Positions 1 to 11,290 of a stretch of 64,000 bases of DNA are shown here, piece after piece. The stretch covers positions 9,811,195-9,875,194 of the forward strand of contig CM063249.1 in the NCBI GenBank assembly GCA_032158295.1. The letters are read 5' to 3'. The position numbers were made by a program, and so were the translations under genes. Origin of the DNA: Pycnopodia helianthoides (lineage: Eukaryota > Echinodermata > Asteroidea > Forcipulatida > Asteriidae). How positions within the stretch are numbered: position 1 is the first letter of the stretch; every line of letters starts with the position of its first letter. Below the pieces are notes generated by a model that saw only the letters and a list, made by a program, of their open reading frames with translations, ran no database searches and had not been told where the DNA came from.

Positions 1-215
1 CGTTGGTTTTTGACATCGTATACAAACGTTAGGTGAATGTTCTTTCATAACGTTACCTGAAGGTTGTGGTTTTGTCATGTTATTTGAAAACATAAATACA
101 ACGTTATGGCAATGTTTCTTAAAAACCTCTAAATAAAGTCGCGTTAACGTTTTTTTGCAACGTTGCTTGAATGTTGTAGTTTTGTCAGGTTACTTGGGAA
201 CGTTATGACAACGTA
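1..215. repeat. AACGTT-rich tandem repeat
   Basis: The word AACGTT recurs at about 25, 49, 100, 145, 159 and 199. The stretch 49-105 is repeated, diverged, about 110 bp later at 159-215 (both run AACGTT, then GTTGT.GTTTTGTCA, then an ACGTTATG word). The repeat probably continues left of the window. With the related stretch near 690-866 it may be part of one transposable element. No ORF of note. Confidence 0.6.
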
Positions 216-689
216 ATATCACATAGGCAAATTAGTAGATTGGGCTAAGAAGTTGTAACATATTTACAACAAATTTCGAGAAATTTGCAAAATTTTTGAA
301 TTAGGTGTACTCATTTCTTCATGTATTTGTCTTAACTATCAGAGGACTTAGTAGCAAATTTAATGTAGTAAATAAACATGTAATTTTACTTTCAAAAAAT
401 ATTATTCAAGTGGAAAAACTGTAGTAAAAATACACACCCATGATTGCCAAAGCAAGAAGTTGGTATGCACTTATGCTGTACAATATATAGTATACAGGTA
501 CAGTGAAGTCAGGCAACCGCAACGATTGGCCTACTGGTAAGTTTACATTGTTGAAAGTAATTAATTGATTATATTGTTGTATCAATTACTAATATTCATG
601 AAACTATATATATAATATAAACAATTTATACTTGATCGAAAAACTTCAAAAAAAAATTGTATAATTGCGTCAAGAAATTACCTTGTTTT
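216..689. other. AT-rich spacer, nothing recognised
   Basis: AT-rich sequence between two AACGTT-type repeat blocks. I see no exon, RNA gene or clear inverted repeat in it. It may be the interior of the same degraded element. Confidence 0.4.
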
Positions 690-866
690 TTCAGTGCAGT
701 TTTTACGTTGTCACAACGTTATTATAAAACGTCATTACGCAACGTCTTCTAGACGTTGACAAAACTCCACACTTATCCGTCCGTATGATGATAAATAAAA
801 ACGTTCTCCCAACATTCGAATAACGTCCTAGCGACGTCGAAGGGACGTTATTTTGTTTGCTGGGCA
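690..866. repeat. ACGTT/GACGTC-rich repeat, possible transposon end
   Basis: Contains repeated ACGTT and ACGTC words and ends in GGGACGTTATTTTGTTTGCTGGGC, written here as two parts: GGGACGTTATTT and TGTTTGCTGGGC. The texture matches the block at 1-215, so these are probably two ends or two pieces of one element. The family is not identified. Confidence 0.4.
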
Positions 867-1059
867 TCAATGTTTTTTTGTTTTTTTTCAGAGTGCATTC
901 ATTCTGATACATGTAAGTACATTTTCATGATAAAACATTATGAAAACTAACATTATTAACTTATCATGATGTTTCTGAGAAATATGAGCAGCCTTCAATG
1001 CCTTCAATGTTCATTTCAGCAACAATTTCACCTTCCAGTTGTATGGTTCTCCTTTTTTT

Positions 1060-1105
1060 AGTCTTTGTGAAAGACTCTGCTAGGGTTGAAACTCAAGGCC
1101 TTACC
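1060..1105 (+). mobile_element. Fragment like the 3' end of a Penelope-like element
   Basis: The core GAAAGACTCTGCTAGGGT followed by TGAAAC is nearly identical to the 3' end of the Penelope-like element at 22.4-24.1 kb (GAAAGACTCTGCTAGGGT then CGAAAC). Only this short end is recognisable; the flanks do not match. It may be a relic insertion or a shared stem-loop module. Confidence 0.4.
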
Positions 1106-1506
1106 CCTTTTTTTAGCAAGTCGTTTTGGTTAAAGAGCAGCTAGCAAGAGCTAATTTTTGCCCTCCCTAAAAATAGAAGCCACTGCGCTCCTACTTCAAT
1201 GACAATTACTCACCCCTCTGACTGACGGCTTGAAGAATAGCACCAAGCATCTATGAGATAAAAAAAAAAGGAAAATAGCAATAGCAAGACGGACTTGTCC
1301 AGTCATGAGTTTACTGGCCCCATGCTAAAGTCAATGGCCTTGGGCCTGCCGTCTAGTGTCAATTTCGAGCCCTGATATTACCTCACATAAAAATTAGGTT
1401 TATTCAAACTGCATGAAGGGTGCTAGACACAGGTCAGCCATTTAACACCTCCACATCAAGATTCGTTTTAAATCCATAAAAAAAGACAACAATGAAAAAA
1501 ACTTAC

Positions 1507-1581
1507 TCTGTACACGGGTCTTGTGATTTGAGACTATTATAAACTACTACCACTGGAGTCATAACAGCAATTGGCATCAAC
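1507..1581 (-). CDS. Possible exon of a multi-pass membrane protein
   Basis: On the minus strand a good acceptor (TTGTGCAG) opens a 75-nt exon, 1581 down to 1507, ending at a GTAAGT donor. It encodes a hydrophobic stretch (LMPIAVMTPVVVVYNS) followed by a polar Cys-containing loop (LKSQDPCT), as expected for a membrane span and outer loop. It enters and leaves in phase 2, while the exon ending at 4018 leaves in phase 1, so at least one exon would have to lie between them. Assignment to the gene at 4018-8854 is inference from strand, order and character. Confidence 0.33.
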
Positions 1582-1654
1582 CTGCACAAGGACAACAGTT
1601 AAAAACTCTCAAAGCAAACACCTTCAAGATCATCCAAGAAGGCAATTGCCTCCA

Positions 1655-1848
1655 TGCTCCTGGGCTCAATCTGATAGAGCTGCTTTAAGCACAAAAAGTA
1701 GCCATATCAGCACTAAACAATTTTGCTAGGCAGAATAAGGTTTAGCAGCCAAAAATCATGTGTACTGTTTGTAACTGGTTTCCTGTTTTGTTTTGCTGAG
1801 CAGAAAACTGTTCTGCTTAGTCAACTCCATGCAATTGGCCCCTGTTCT
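1655..1848. repeat. Short inverted-repeat element of the 'GGGCCCAATTTCATAGAGCTG' type (diverged)
   Basis: Starts GGGCTCAATCTGATAGAGCTG and CTTTAAGCAC, and ends with a diverged inverted counterpart (CTTAGTCAACTCCATGCAATTGGCCCC). The interior has the CAGCCAAAA...TGTGTACTG...GTAACTGGTTTCCTG pattern also seen at 57908-58050. Non-coding, MITE-like. Confidence 0.5.
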
Positions 1849-2221
1849 TTACATTGGCTATTAGAATGTTCTTTAAAAAAAGTACAAGTTGTCTCGTGAA
1901 GGTCATCTTAACTTCCCCCATATGATTCATGATCTCTCAACTCCACCAAAAACTTTCAGAGCTGTAAGTTTACACAAGGAAATAAAAAACTATTTAAATA
2001 TGTATTATTGGTTTAGGTATCCACATTGTAAATACACATCAAAACTGCATTGTATGCAAGACAAAGTGCAATGTATCAAGTACCGTGTGGTGGTTGTAAT
2101 GGGTAGAGTAACACGGGTTAACTCAGGAAAACTCTCAAAACAAAATCACACATCTGATAAAGATTAACCACTAGGCACTTTTCAACATGTATGCACAGTA
2201 AAACATTTATAATTCAATTTT

Positions 2222-2470
2222 GTGTTGAACAAAGAAAAATTACAAGAGCCGGATATAAATCTGTGACCTCCGGCCCCTAATGTTGGCAGTCTTCCTATCT
2301 TGTCAATATCTTTGTTGGGGGGGGGGGGGTGCCAGTCAGAAGCCATTCAACCTGCAACTGCGGTGTATAGCCAGGGATCATGCACCCAAGGTTAGGTACA
2401 GCCTGGGAAGTGGCAGGACAGGGATCATCTTAAGGGGATGTGACTTTTTATCACATTATAAATTGCTTAC
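2222..2470 (-). repeat. tRNA-derived SINE-like repeat, copy 1
   Basis: Homologous along its length to 11427-11660: GTTGAACAAAG, GACCTCCGG, then TGTTGGCA...TCTTGTCAATATCTTTGTT, GCCAGTC.GAAGCCATTCAACCTGC and CAGGGATCAT blocks in the same order. In copy 2 the reverse strand shows tRNA-like A- and B-box words. Interrupted here by a run of ten or more G. Confidence 0.5.
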
Positions 2471-3011
2471 CACGAAACAACGTAAAATAGCCGCATGATC
2501 CACTTTATCCAAGTCATTGTCTGGCAAAGAAAAACCACAATGTTACTCTCAGATTATCATTTGAAAACATTTTAGGAGCACTTTTCATAGGTGTTTAAAA
2601 TTACTGACACTTTTTCCATTGTATTACAAGTCACAAAAAGCCCCCCGTACCACAGCAGGCCCGCCCAGTAGTGTATTAACAGACACAGGAGTAAACATAA
2701 AGCTGACATGTGCAGGCGTATGCAAGGCTTTTTGTGTTTTTGTGCAAATGTTGACTTTCAGTCTGATAAATCTCTTTCAGTTCTGTCGAGTATTGAAGAA
2801 TTCTTACCCATAATACAAATGAGATCAATCTTCTCTTAGTGCTCGTTCAAATTAAAAACAGTTCAAATGTTCAACTGTGAGTATTTTTTTCTCATTTCAA
2901 TTCTGGTCTTGTAAAAATAACTCTGGTCCAGTGAAGATTTTGAGCTACAAGCCCTACAGTCTTGTGGATTTTCCAAACAAAATTGAGCCCTGGTACCGGG
3001 TATATAGGCCT
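2471..3011. other. Non-coding spacer
   Basis: No exon, repeat with a clear partner or RNA gene recognised. Confidence 0.35.
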
Positions 3012-3205
3012 AGACAAGGTGTTAGCCAGGATTTGGTAAAAAAAACTAGGGTGTCCAAAGTTGCTGAAAATGTTTAAACTAGGTGTTCAAAGTGTTCACT
3101 TACAATACATTTACATGTAAATGATAGATAAAACAGGGTGTCAATAATTTAAAACAAGGTGTCCAAAAGCCACCCAGACACCCCTCTGGCTAACACTATG
3201 GGTAT
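3012..3205. repeat. Inverted-repeat-bounded block with GGTGTCCAAA-type words
   Basis: Bounded by AGGTGTTAGCCAG at the left and CTGGCTAACACTAT at the right, in inverted orientation. Inside, GGGTGTCCAAA, AGGTGTTCAAA, GGGTGTCAA and AGGTGTCCAAA recur every 30-60 bases. Non-coding. Confidence 0.45.
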
Positions 3206-4017
3206 AGACCTTCTATTTTTAGCATTAGTGCAGAATGCCATTGACAGAATCATTGCACAATGTTACAACTGGAACCCAAAAGGGTGACCTATTCTAAACA
3301 GTGGGTAACTTTTTGTACCCTCCTCACTGAATGCATTGGGTGTTCCTAAAAGGGTGCGAGCTAAATGGAAACAGCAGCTACGGATACCTCCTTATCTAAC
3401 TACTTTAGTGGGCTACCTTCTGAGTGATGCACCCTTTGTACCTATTTATACAATGAGGGTGCTCATGAAAGGGTAAAGTTAATTGACAATTATAGGTGCA
3501 CCACTTTGTACCATGCTACATGTACAACGTATGCACTGATTATACAATGTATGTTATTCCTCAGTAAACAAGTATTATACCAGATTTCCATAATGTTGAT
3601 TCAATTGTCATAACAAACCTTTTGCAATCAAGGACTGAATTTATCAGTTTAATGAAAACAAATTAAATAAAAAATTGATATTTCACAAAGACTAGAAAAT
3701 ACCCCATGAGTTTTCCTAATCATGCCACCTGAAAATCCCCTGAAAATAGATACGTTATTTTTTTTCTCAAAAAGGACTGTATGTTTTACAAATTGTAAGG
3801 GATTAAGGTTAAGGCACATTCCAACCAAGAAAAGGGATGTCAATCATTCTCCCTGGATAGTGTCTTGAGCTAAAATTTAAAGAAAAATGAAGGTCTCAGT
3901 TTAAACATTAAGGACATAGGCTTGGAAACAGATTTCAATTTTGTTTTTTACAGTTTATCAGTTAACCAGTTAAACGTCCCGATCCTAATCTCTGAACAGA
4001 CGTAGTTGATGTCTTAC
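3206..4017. other. Non-coding spacer or intron
   Basis: Contains several 'AAAGGGTG' / 'GTACC' words but no repeat I could delimit and no convincing exon. If the exons at 1507-1581 and 4018-4123 belong together, a missing exon should lie between 1582 and 4017; I could not find it. Confidence 0.3.
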
Positions 4018-7000
4018 ATGTAACAGGGTCAACTTCTGCACTCTGTTCAGCCTGTCCTTTAACCTCAGATACACGTTTCAGTGCATAGTTGATGGTCAGT
4101 AAGAAACTGATGACATTGAACACCTATGCATGGAAACAAAACAAAAATACAAAAGAATAAATTTTGAATAGTTTGGAATTACGGCAAAGTTTGTCGAGTC
4201 GAATTGCCCGTTAAAAAGAGAGGCAACATTCATGAAACTGAGAGCAAAGATTACCAAGTCATAATGAAGTAAGTAAAAAAACACAAGATATTTATAAAGG
4301 GCTTGTGTGCGTGTCTGAAGATACTCTATCTGGCACTTCAAAATTATCTATAAACAGGTGACAACCGCACGAAAGATTTCTCAATAGGACTTCTATTATG
4401 CATTATAAATTAATAGACGTTAAATTTGCACTCGGGATAAAGAATCTTTGGTTTTACCCTTTCACCGATGTGTGTAAAGCACTGTATACTCAGTACTTCC
4501 ACAAATTCTGTGAAAAAAATCCACAGGGATATTACTTGGGTGGGTTTTAAACCCACGACCTTTGCCATTCTAGAGCCGATCTATGTCTTACCAACTAGAC
4601 CACAGAGATTGCCCGGTAGCGAGGCATTATAACAGTTACAATATGTACATTATGTCAGGAGTGGCAGCTCAATTAGTTATTTTTTATTAGCTATTACCGA
4701 TCACTGCATCGGCGCACCAGACTGCAGAGTACAGTCAGTACACGCAAGTAAACATAAACAGGTACGCGCCAGTGCGTTAGTAAATTTTGACAAGTACTTG
4801 TATTTTCAGCATTAGCGCAGAGTGCTATTGGGACATACATATAGTTCCACCACCAAGAAAACATACATAGAGACATAGAGGGCGTGTAAAAAACCTGGCA
4901 AGCAGTAAAAACATACTTAATTAGTAAGCCTTACCTCTGTAACTGCCTGGAGTATTGTACAGATTTGGAATCCTTGTGACCCAGCTCCTTCAAATGGAAT
5001 ATTCCAGAGAATGGCCCCAATAAGCCAGCAGATTGCAAGACATAAATCAGCAATAGCGAGGTGGAACAGTGGACGAATCTGTCAATAGAAATCATAAAAA
5101 TGTTCAGACATAATATAAATAAATAAAGAATAGTCTTATAGCGCACAGATCTACTAATAAAAGGTACTCAAGGCGCTTGAACAAATATAACAATTTTAAG
5201 ACAGGTGTATAAATTTTGTTTTAAATAATGAGACAATTTTATGTAACCTTGTAAGGGTTTACAAGGCGCTGCAGCACATTCAGCAGCCACTGCCAGAAAC
5301 ACCGGGCAAACCCCCTCTCCAACAGCTTTATGTCCCATCCGTAGGTCAAAGCAATAATGATTAAGTGTCTTTCTTATAAGGAGACAAGTGTCAAGATCGT
5401 GACTCGAACCCATGGCACACTGCTAACCAGATACACCAGACATGCCAGGGCTTGAGTCCGGCGCTCTTAACGGCTCGGCAACAACACACCACTATTGTAA
5501 CATACATGGGGGTTTCACATGACTATTTTGTTCACTCACCTGACTGACGAGTGAACCTGACTTTTGAGTAATCTAAGATTTATCCCTAGTCCACATTATT
5601 ACAATCTTAGTAAGAAATTGTCAATCGAATCTCACTGAGATTTGACTGACAATTTTTATTTTTTTTATTTTCATGAGATTCTCATGTTCTTTTTTACAAG
5701 GAGTAAAAATTACCGTTGTGTGGAACGACATGGTAAAAACCACATAATGGACAAAAACAAAAAAATCATCACAATGCACAGGTGTTACAAGCAAATTTTG
5801 CAAACTTAGTAATTTGTGGTTCTCCTGTTATTCTGTAATCCTTCACAAATTTATTTTGACAAAAACACAATTTGACTTGCCCCGGTGGTCTACAAATGGA
5901 AGTGTTTAATTTACTTCCCTGCTCACTTGCATTTGGGGAGCAGGTGACAGCAATTAGGTCCAACTCTGCAATGCAATGTCTGCAATGTACACCGTACATT
6001 TAGTTCCACCATAATTAAGTTTATTAAAACGTATATTCAGTTTGCGGTAACACTGTGTATGTGTGTCTACTTTGCTGTGTAAATTTGTAAAGTAGATACA
6101 CGGGGTGTTACCGCAAACTGATTTATACACTATTACTAGCTTAAAGGAACATTACAGAATTGGTAAGAAAACAACTTGTAAATATACTTTTTGATCACGG
6201 ATTTACATAAACTTACACGGTCTAATGATTATGATAGTAGAAAACATCCCTTGAAATATTTCTGTCTGAAATGCCATATTTGATGAGAAATGAATAAACT
6301 AATTTTCCGATTGGAGTTTATCGCTCAGTGAGCGTTTTATTCATTTGTTGAATCTATATGATTGCATGCAAATGTGTAATCGTTTTGTTTACTATTTTCT
6401 CGTGACTCAGATGGCCGATCGGTTTGTCAGTTTATGTATATGGTGGATTACATAAAGTACTTACACTGCCAGCAACTGTTTTGTTAGCAAAAACCAATTC
6501 TGTAATGTTCCTTTAACTGCTACCTCACCATGCATTGGCTCAAAACCCATATATATGAAAGTTCATCATCTTTATTACAGTCCAAATTCCTTCTATTTAT
6601 CCAACTGCCAAAGTGCCGATTCAGAAGGACTGTGGTCTTTACGCCTAAATAACATAAGCTTACCACTGGGTCAGGCATTCCAAAACATTTGGTGTGGACC
6701 ACACACTGGCCGACCTACTTAATCTGTGTTGGTTAAGTTCTCTGCCAAATTGAAATGACATTTATGAAACCAATACTAATCCCCTGTACTTAAAAAAATC
6801 ACTGTTAAGATAATAAAGTATCATGAAACCTGATTACCAAAATCAAAAAAATGCCTGAAAATGCCAAAAGTGATTTGAAACAAACATGTCACAAAAATTG
6901 TGAACAGTGTTTTGAAACCAAACCCAAGATGTCAACCACATTCATGTTTTGTCGAAAACTCCTGAGATGTACTCATTCTGCCCAAAACCACTTTGACTTT

Positions 7001-8854
7001 CCCTCTAAGTATTGACACCTAAAACATATTTTTGTTTTGTATTTTTGTTTTTCATATTTGTTTTTTAAATACTGTCTTATACTACTCATACTATCTCACA
7101 ACACAAGATCAATATAAGGCAGTTTATCTCCTGAACAAATAGGGTGTGACAAACTGTTGTTGTACTTTGCAAAGTTGGGCATTACATGATAGTAATTTTC
7201 CAACAAAATAGCTATTGAACAAATGCACAAAAACATTTGAAATGTGTATAAAAATAACTCAGCTTTCAACTGAAGACACAATTTAAACGGTTGCATTTGA
7301 ACCATCCCACATAATGACACATTGCATGTGTACGTCACAGATGTGCAAGTAATAGATATTTGAGGAACATATTTTAACTTGGTCAAAACAGGAAATTGTG
7401 ATTGTGAGTTTATTACCAAGCCTTCACGCTTTTAAAAATCACAACACATTGGCCACTGGGTAGGGCCACAACCTAATTTCATAAAGCTATTAAGCAAATA
7501 AAAATGCTTAGCAAATTCCATTGCTAAGGAAAAAAATGAGTGGGGCACCAGTTGAAACAATGTATACTCTATGGATTATTGACTTGTTACCCGGTTCTTT
7601 TAAGCAAGATTTGTCTGTGCTTAGCAAGTTACTGTGCTTACAGGCTTTATTAAAGTGGGCCCAGACCTAATTTTCAAGCTATGTACAGTATATGCAAGTT
7701 TACGCTTAGCATGAAATTTGTTTAAACCCCCCAACAAGGCACATAATTGGGACAAACAAAACTCTGCTACATTGTCAGCAAATGCCTCCAAGCTTTTTCT
7801 GTTGTATTGTGTCTAATACAGAATTTTATTATAGTCTCATCAGTTCTGGGTTTTTTATTGGCCACAATTTGACCTTGGGGTCTTTTTATGTCTCCAGAGT
7901 CACAAGACCTTCTTTATTTGAACTTACACCCCAGTCGTCATCCCCAGGAGTGGCATCTCAGTTATCTACATGTGTAAGGGTGACTCAGAACTTTCACATG
8001 ACTGCTGATTAATCTCTAAAATTATCTTCTGCTTTTTCTATTAACAGAGTGTGAAACTAGCCAACGATTACCTGGATTATTTTTAAAATTAAAGGGTGTG
8101 TACAACATTGGTTGGGTTGAAAAAACAAATGTTCACAGATCTACATAAAGTATATGTAATCATCTTACAAGCTGTAAAGATGGTCATGGTGGTCTTAGTA
8201 AAATTAGTGATTTTTCTGAAAGCCCCCAAAATCGGAAATCAGACTTGGTCAAGAAGAATATCATGCCTGCTTTATACAGTGTACTGGTATGGTCATGGAA
8301 ATGTGCAATTCTGTGAACGTTTATATTTTCAATTTTACCAATGTTAGCACACCCTCTAAAGGCAGGGTACACTTCTTGGTAATTGTCAAAGACTAGTATC
8401 CTCATTTGGTGTATCCCAACATATGCATAAAAAACAAGCCTGTGAAAACTTTGGCTCAATTTTCATCGAAGTTGCAAGAAAATAATGAAAGAATAAACAC
8501 CCTTGTTGCATAGAATTGTGTGCTTTCAAATGCCTGAGAAAGGCTTCAGATTCAAATATTTCAGTGAGCAATTACCTCTTTCTCAAAAACTACTTCAAAG
8601 GGAGTCGTTTCTCACAATGTTTTATACTATCAGCAGCTCTCAGATGCTCCTTACCAACTAAGTTTTTATGGTAATGTATTTCTTGAGAAAAACCAAAAGT
8701 ATCCACTGCCCATCAGGATGATAAAGCTCTTCTTAATTAAACTTACTTCTGATGTTTTGATGACTTTCCTGCACAGTGCATAGATGATTATCGATAGAGA
8801 TCCAATGATGCTCAAGGAGGAGAAGAATGCATGAACATAATGAAGCATGTCAAG
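4018..8854 (-). CDS. Multi-pass membrane protein, GPCR-like (possibly TMEM116-like), partial
   Basis: Three minus-strand exons join in frame. Exon 8854-8747 (36 codons, phase 0 both sides) encodes a span with SLSIIGSLSIIIYALCRK. Exon 5078-4935 (48 codons, phase 0) encodes IRPLFHLAIADLCLAICWLI, a TM2-like helix with a LAIAD motif, a loop and a Cys. Exon 4123-4018 (35 codons plus 1 nt, donor GTAAGA) begins with VFNVISFLLTINYALKR, TM3-like, followed by a polar loop. The RPLFxLxxAD pattern resembles family-2/cAMP-type seven-helix receptors and the uncharacterised TMEM116 group; that name is a memory-based guess. The N-terminal exon upstream of 8854 and exons downstream of 4018 were not securely found, apart from a candidate at 1507-1581. 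Splice sites and phases are seen directly; function is unknown. Confidence 0.5.
4400..4625 (-). repeat. tRNA-derived SINE
   Basis: On the reverse strand a tRNA-like head has an A-box-like TGGTCTAGTTGGTA and a B-box-like GGTCGTGGGTTTAAAACCC, followed by a body containing CACATCGGTGAAAGGGTAAAACC. It lies in the intron of the membrane-protein gene, in the same orientation as the gene. The lower boundary is approximate. Confidence 0.55.
5108..5488 (-). repeat. tRNA-Leu-type SINE
   Basis: On the reverse strand it begins GCCGAGCCGTTAAGAGCGCC then GGACTCAAG, which is the 5' half of a tRNA-Leu-like sequence (A box). Next come a B-box-like GGTTCGAGTCACGATC, a body with TTGCTTTGACCTACGGATGG and GACATAAAGCTGTTGG, and a tail GCGCCTTGAGTACC. 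I recognise this layout as a tRNA-Leu-derived SINE family of echinoderms. It ends only about 30 bases upstream of the exon starting at 5078. Confidence 0.7.
5489..6140. other. Intronic or intergenic sequence with a short inverted repeat
   Basis: Around 6040-6122 the words CAGTTTGCGGTAACAC and GTGTTACCGCAAACTG form an inverted pair enclosing TGTGTATGTGTGTCTACTTTGC and its near-complement, so a hairpin of about 80 bases is possible. No exon recognised. Confidence 0.4.
6141..6516. mobile_element. TTAA-flanked MITE, family 1 copy 1
   Basis: Flanked by TTAA at 6141-6144 and 6513-6516. The inverted ends are AGGAACATTACAGAATTGGT and its complement. A second copy, close to full length, lies at 28248-28643. 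No ORF. TTAA target duplications suggest mobilisation by a piggyBac-type transposase, by analogy with known families. Confidence 0.75.
6517..7461. other. Non-coding intron or spacer
   Basis: AT-rich. The longest open frame (7419-7096, minus) shows no recognisable domain and no supporting splice context. Confidence 0.4.
7462..7680. repeat. Diverged MITE-like element of the GCCCAATTTCATAAAGCT type
   Basis: Starts ACCTAATTTCATAAAGCTATTAAGC, has AAAATGCTTAGCAAATTCC in the middle and ends with CAGGCTTTATTAAAGTGGGCCC. This is the same architecture as the elements at 1655, 11003 and 57908, but badly degraded. Confidence 0.35.
8345..8690. repeat. Dispersed repeat of the CAAAGACTAGTATCC type, copy 1
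   Basis: Contains GGTAATTGTCAAAGACTAGT, CAACATATGCATAAAAAACAAG, AATAATGAAAGAATAAACACCC and CTACTATCAGCAGCTCTCAG-like blocks shared, in order or in inverse, with 20130-20460, 34018-34388 and 47290-47560. The first part of the exon-containing intron of the membrane-protein gene ends here. Confidence 0.55.
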
Positions 8855-9111
8855 CTACACACACAAAGAGAAGAAAAACAAAAGAACAAGATGGTTATTC
8901 TGCTGGGTCCTATTTGATCTGGCAATGTTTACCAATGCCTGTTGTGCTTCAGCTACACTGTAAAGAGTTAGCAGCAAGTTTCTGCACTAACTGTGTAAGC
9001 AAAGAATGCTTAGTACTCATAGTAGTAAAAGGAAAAAGTTGGTCCACAAGCAAAAAATTCCTTATTAGACTTAAAGTCTGAATCGAATATCACTGTACAG
9101 CAGTGGCGTAA

Positions 9112-9205
9112 CTAGGGGGCAGGTGGCAGGTGGGCAGGGAGCAGGAGGCAGGGGAGCAGGGGGGCACGGGGGCAGGGGAGCAGGGGGGCACAGGGGCATG
9201 GGGAC
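9112..9205 (+). repeat. G-rich GGCAGGGGAGCAGG minisatellite
   Basis: About 90 bases of imperfect GGGGCAGGGGAGCAGGGG units, strongly purine and G skewed. It could form G-quadruplex structure on the plus strand. Confidence 0.7.
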
Positions 9206-9914
9206 AGCACCCTGCTCAGAACCCTTGCCCCCATCTTGACCCCCGAAAACAAGATTTTAAAAATGCACAAATAATGGTTCGATACATTAAGTAACCCCCT
9301 CCCGAATTATGTCTTTGCCCCCGCCCCCTCCCCAATAAAAATTGTCTAGTTGTGCCACTGATGAACAGTGCATCTCTAACAATGCCTTTGCTCAATACAA
9401 ATAAAAAATAACAAGAATGTCTCAACGATATCCAAATGAACAATTTAAGCATAATGTATTGTCAGTCAAACATGCCTTTAGTACCTAACAATTTACATTT
9501 TGCTTGGTCGCATTACCCTCCAGGAAAACATCTGTTCTGCAGATGCAGCAGCAAAACCCCCAATTATTACATAACACTAATTTTTCGCATCCTTCTACAT
9601 AAGCATATTTCAAGGCGCTTCAGTTCAAGGGATCAACTCATGTAATCCTACTCCAGTATTTTGTTTAACCAGCATACTAGATGTGTTTTACCCACTGTAT
9701 TTGCTTCCTCTCTTTCATTGTGGCGAGCCTTTTAATAAGCGCGGGAGGGGCATTGTTTAGGGCTGTTGAGCCTCTCCACTGACACGCAAGTCAAATTTTA
9801 TTTCATATTGTCTCATTGTTATGATTCCCCGCGACTCAATATTCACAATGCTTATTTTGATAGTTTCAGTTGCAGAAAATTAACAATGGCATTAATGATT
9901 TTAAACATGTAAAG

Positions 9915-10140
9915 TCGCTTGCTAAACCCTCCTGGATTTTTGGGGGGGATCATGCAAGGGTTTACCCTTAACTTTTTCAGTGATCTGCCAGCAGGACTGG
10001 TCAGCTTGTCAATTCACTATATAGTCCACCAGCTTTTTCACAAAGCCATTATTTCATATAATCATAGTTCAACACTGAACCAGCCAAACCCCTTAAAGAG
10101 AATTGTGACTGGCATTTGGCCAGCGGACCAGTGTTAAGGA
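9915..10140 (+). repeat. Dispersed ~220-bp repeat, copy 1
   Basis: Shares ordered blocks with 12622-12845 and 17512-17732: GGGTTT.CCCTT, CTTTTTCA, ATTCACTAT, a CAACACTGAACCAGCCA word, GACTGG..TTTGGCC.GCGGACCA and a final TTAAGG. Non-coding; class unknown. Confidence 0.55.
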
Positions 10141-11002
10141 AGAACGCTGCAAAACCCAGAGGGTTTTAAACTATCAGTACACATTTTATTCCAAGCCTGG
10201 ACAATGGCGAAATTGAACCCAAAGTTCCACAGAAACACCTACCACTTCTTCTTCCCGTGACGTATTGTAGCACCGCACAATTATCAACTCCTCCGTCACC
10301 AAGGGTGCCGAGCTTGTACGCAGTTGATTCATCATTGTAACGCTGGGTAGATCACCTTCATCTCAGTGTTTATTTCATCCTTGAAAAATAATGCTCATCA
10401 GCATTCAGCAATCCATGTAGGAAACCTTTTGAAAGGACACAAAAAGATACACAAAATAAAAGTTTCTGTAATGGCAAACACGATACTTTGTTCTTGTAGG
10501 GTCAAGGCATTTGTTCCTTGGTGAAGGGCACCTCCATGAAGTTTCAATTTTCTTCTCTCACAGATTTAAAGGGGCACCAAGACAATGAACAGGGGCATGG
10601 GGCAAAAAGCCTCCATGGAATGTCCGGCCTGTAATTCTGCTATTCCCAATTTCCAAATGCTACTATTCCTAAATTGCAAATTTGTGCAAACCATGATTGA
10701 CAGCACAATACAAGTTCTTATTAAAAACAATTGCCACAATGCACGTTGTAGCTGCTATGTGAGGTGCCCCGAAGTCAAGATCTTTGCAAAAACTTCTATG
10801 CCCTTGAGATCACCTTAAATGTACACAGTCTAATTGGGAGAAGTAGCGAGCACATAACAGGCTGTTTCAACAAGCAACTTGGGGGTACATCAAGTTTAAT
10901 TGAACTGACCCCTTGCACCAACATCATAAGCAGCTGCTACCATCTGCCCAAAAAAGGTCTGCCATTTTGGGAGTTAAATTTCATTTACAAAGTAAGGATA
11001 TG
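10141..11002. other. Spacer with one unassigned coding-like stretch
   Basis: On the minus strand 10330-10190 two frames stay open through a relatively GC-rich stretch, but I recognise no domain and no convincing splice pair, so it is not called as a gene. The rest looks like ordinary spacer. Confidence 0.25.
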
Positions 11003-11290
11003 AGCCCAATTTCATAGCGATGCTTAACAGTAAGCAAATTTTTTGTGCTTACTGTAGCAGAAAATTTGCTTATGAGTAGGCGTATTTCACAGGTTAGCAA
11101 GAAAATTGGGCCGCCAGCTTGTGCGTTCACCATGGATTTGCATTGTTACGTCATTCATTTTCATACCGTAATCATTGGAAGGTTGGCATGCCTTTTCGTT
11201 CGCTACAATTAATAGCAGCGCTATGAAATGGAAACTTCCACAGTAAGCACAAAATCGGCCGTTAAGCAGCTATAAGAAATTGGGCCCTGT
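11003..11290. repeat. MITE-like element, GCCCAATTTCATAG type
   Basis: Left end AGCCCAATTTCATAGCGATGC with TTAACAGTAAGC; right end AAGCAGCTATAAGAAATTGGGCCC. The ends are inverted. An internal TTTGTGCTTACTGTAGCAG / CAGTAAGCACAAAATC pairing is visible. Non-coding. Confidence 0.55.

Noticed and set aside
5400..5488. Functional tRNA-Leu gene
   Set aside because: Only the 5' half matches tRNA; the rest is SINE body with a 3' tail and no intact cloverleaf.
10190..10340. Possible exon on the minus strand (frame with EELIIVRCYNTSREEE)
   Set aside because: No donor/acceptor pair or domain convinced me; it could equally be a repeat fragment.
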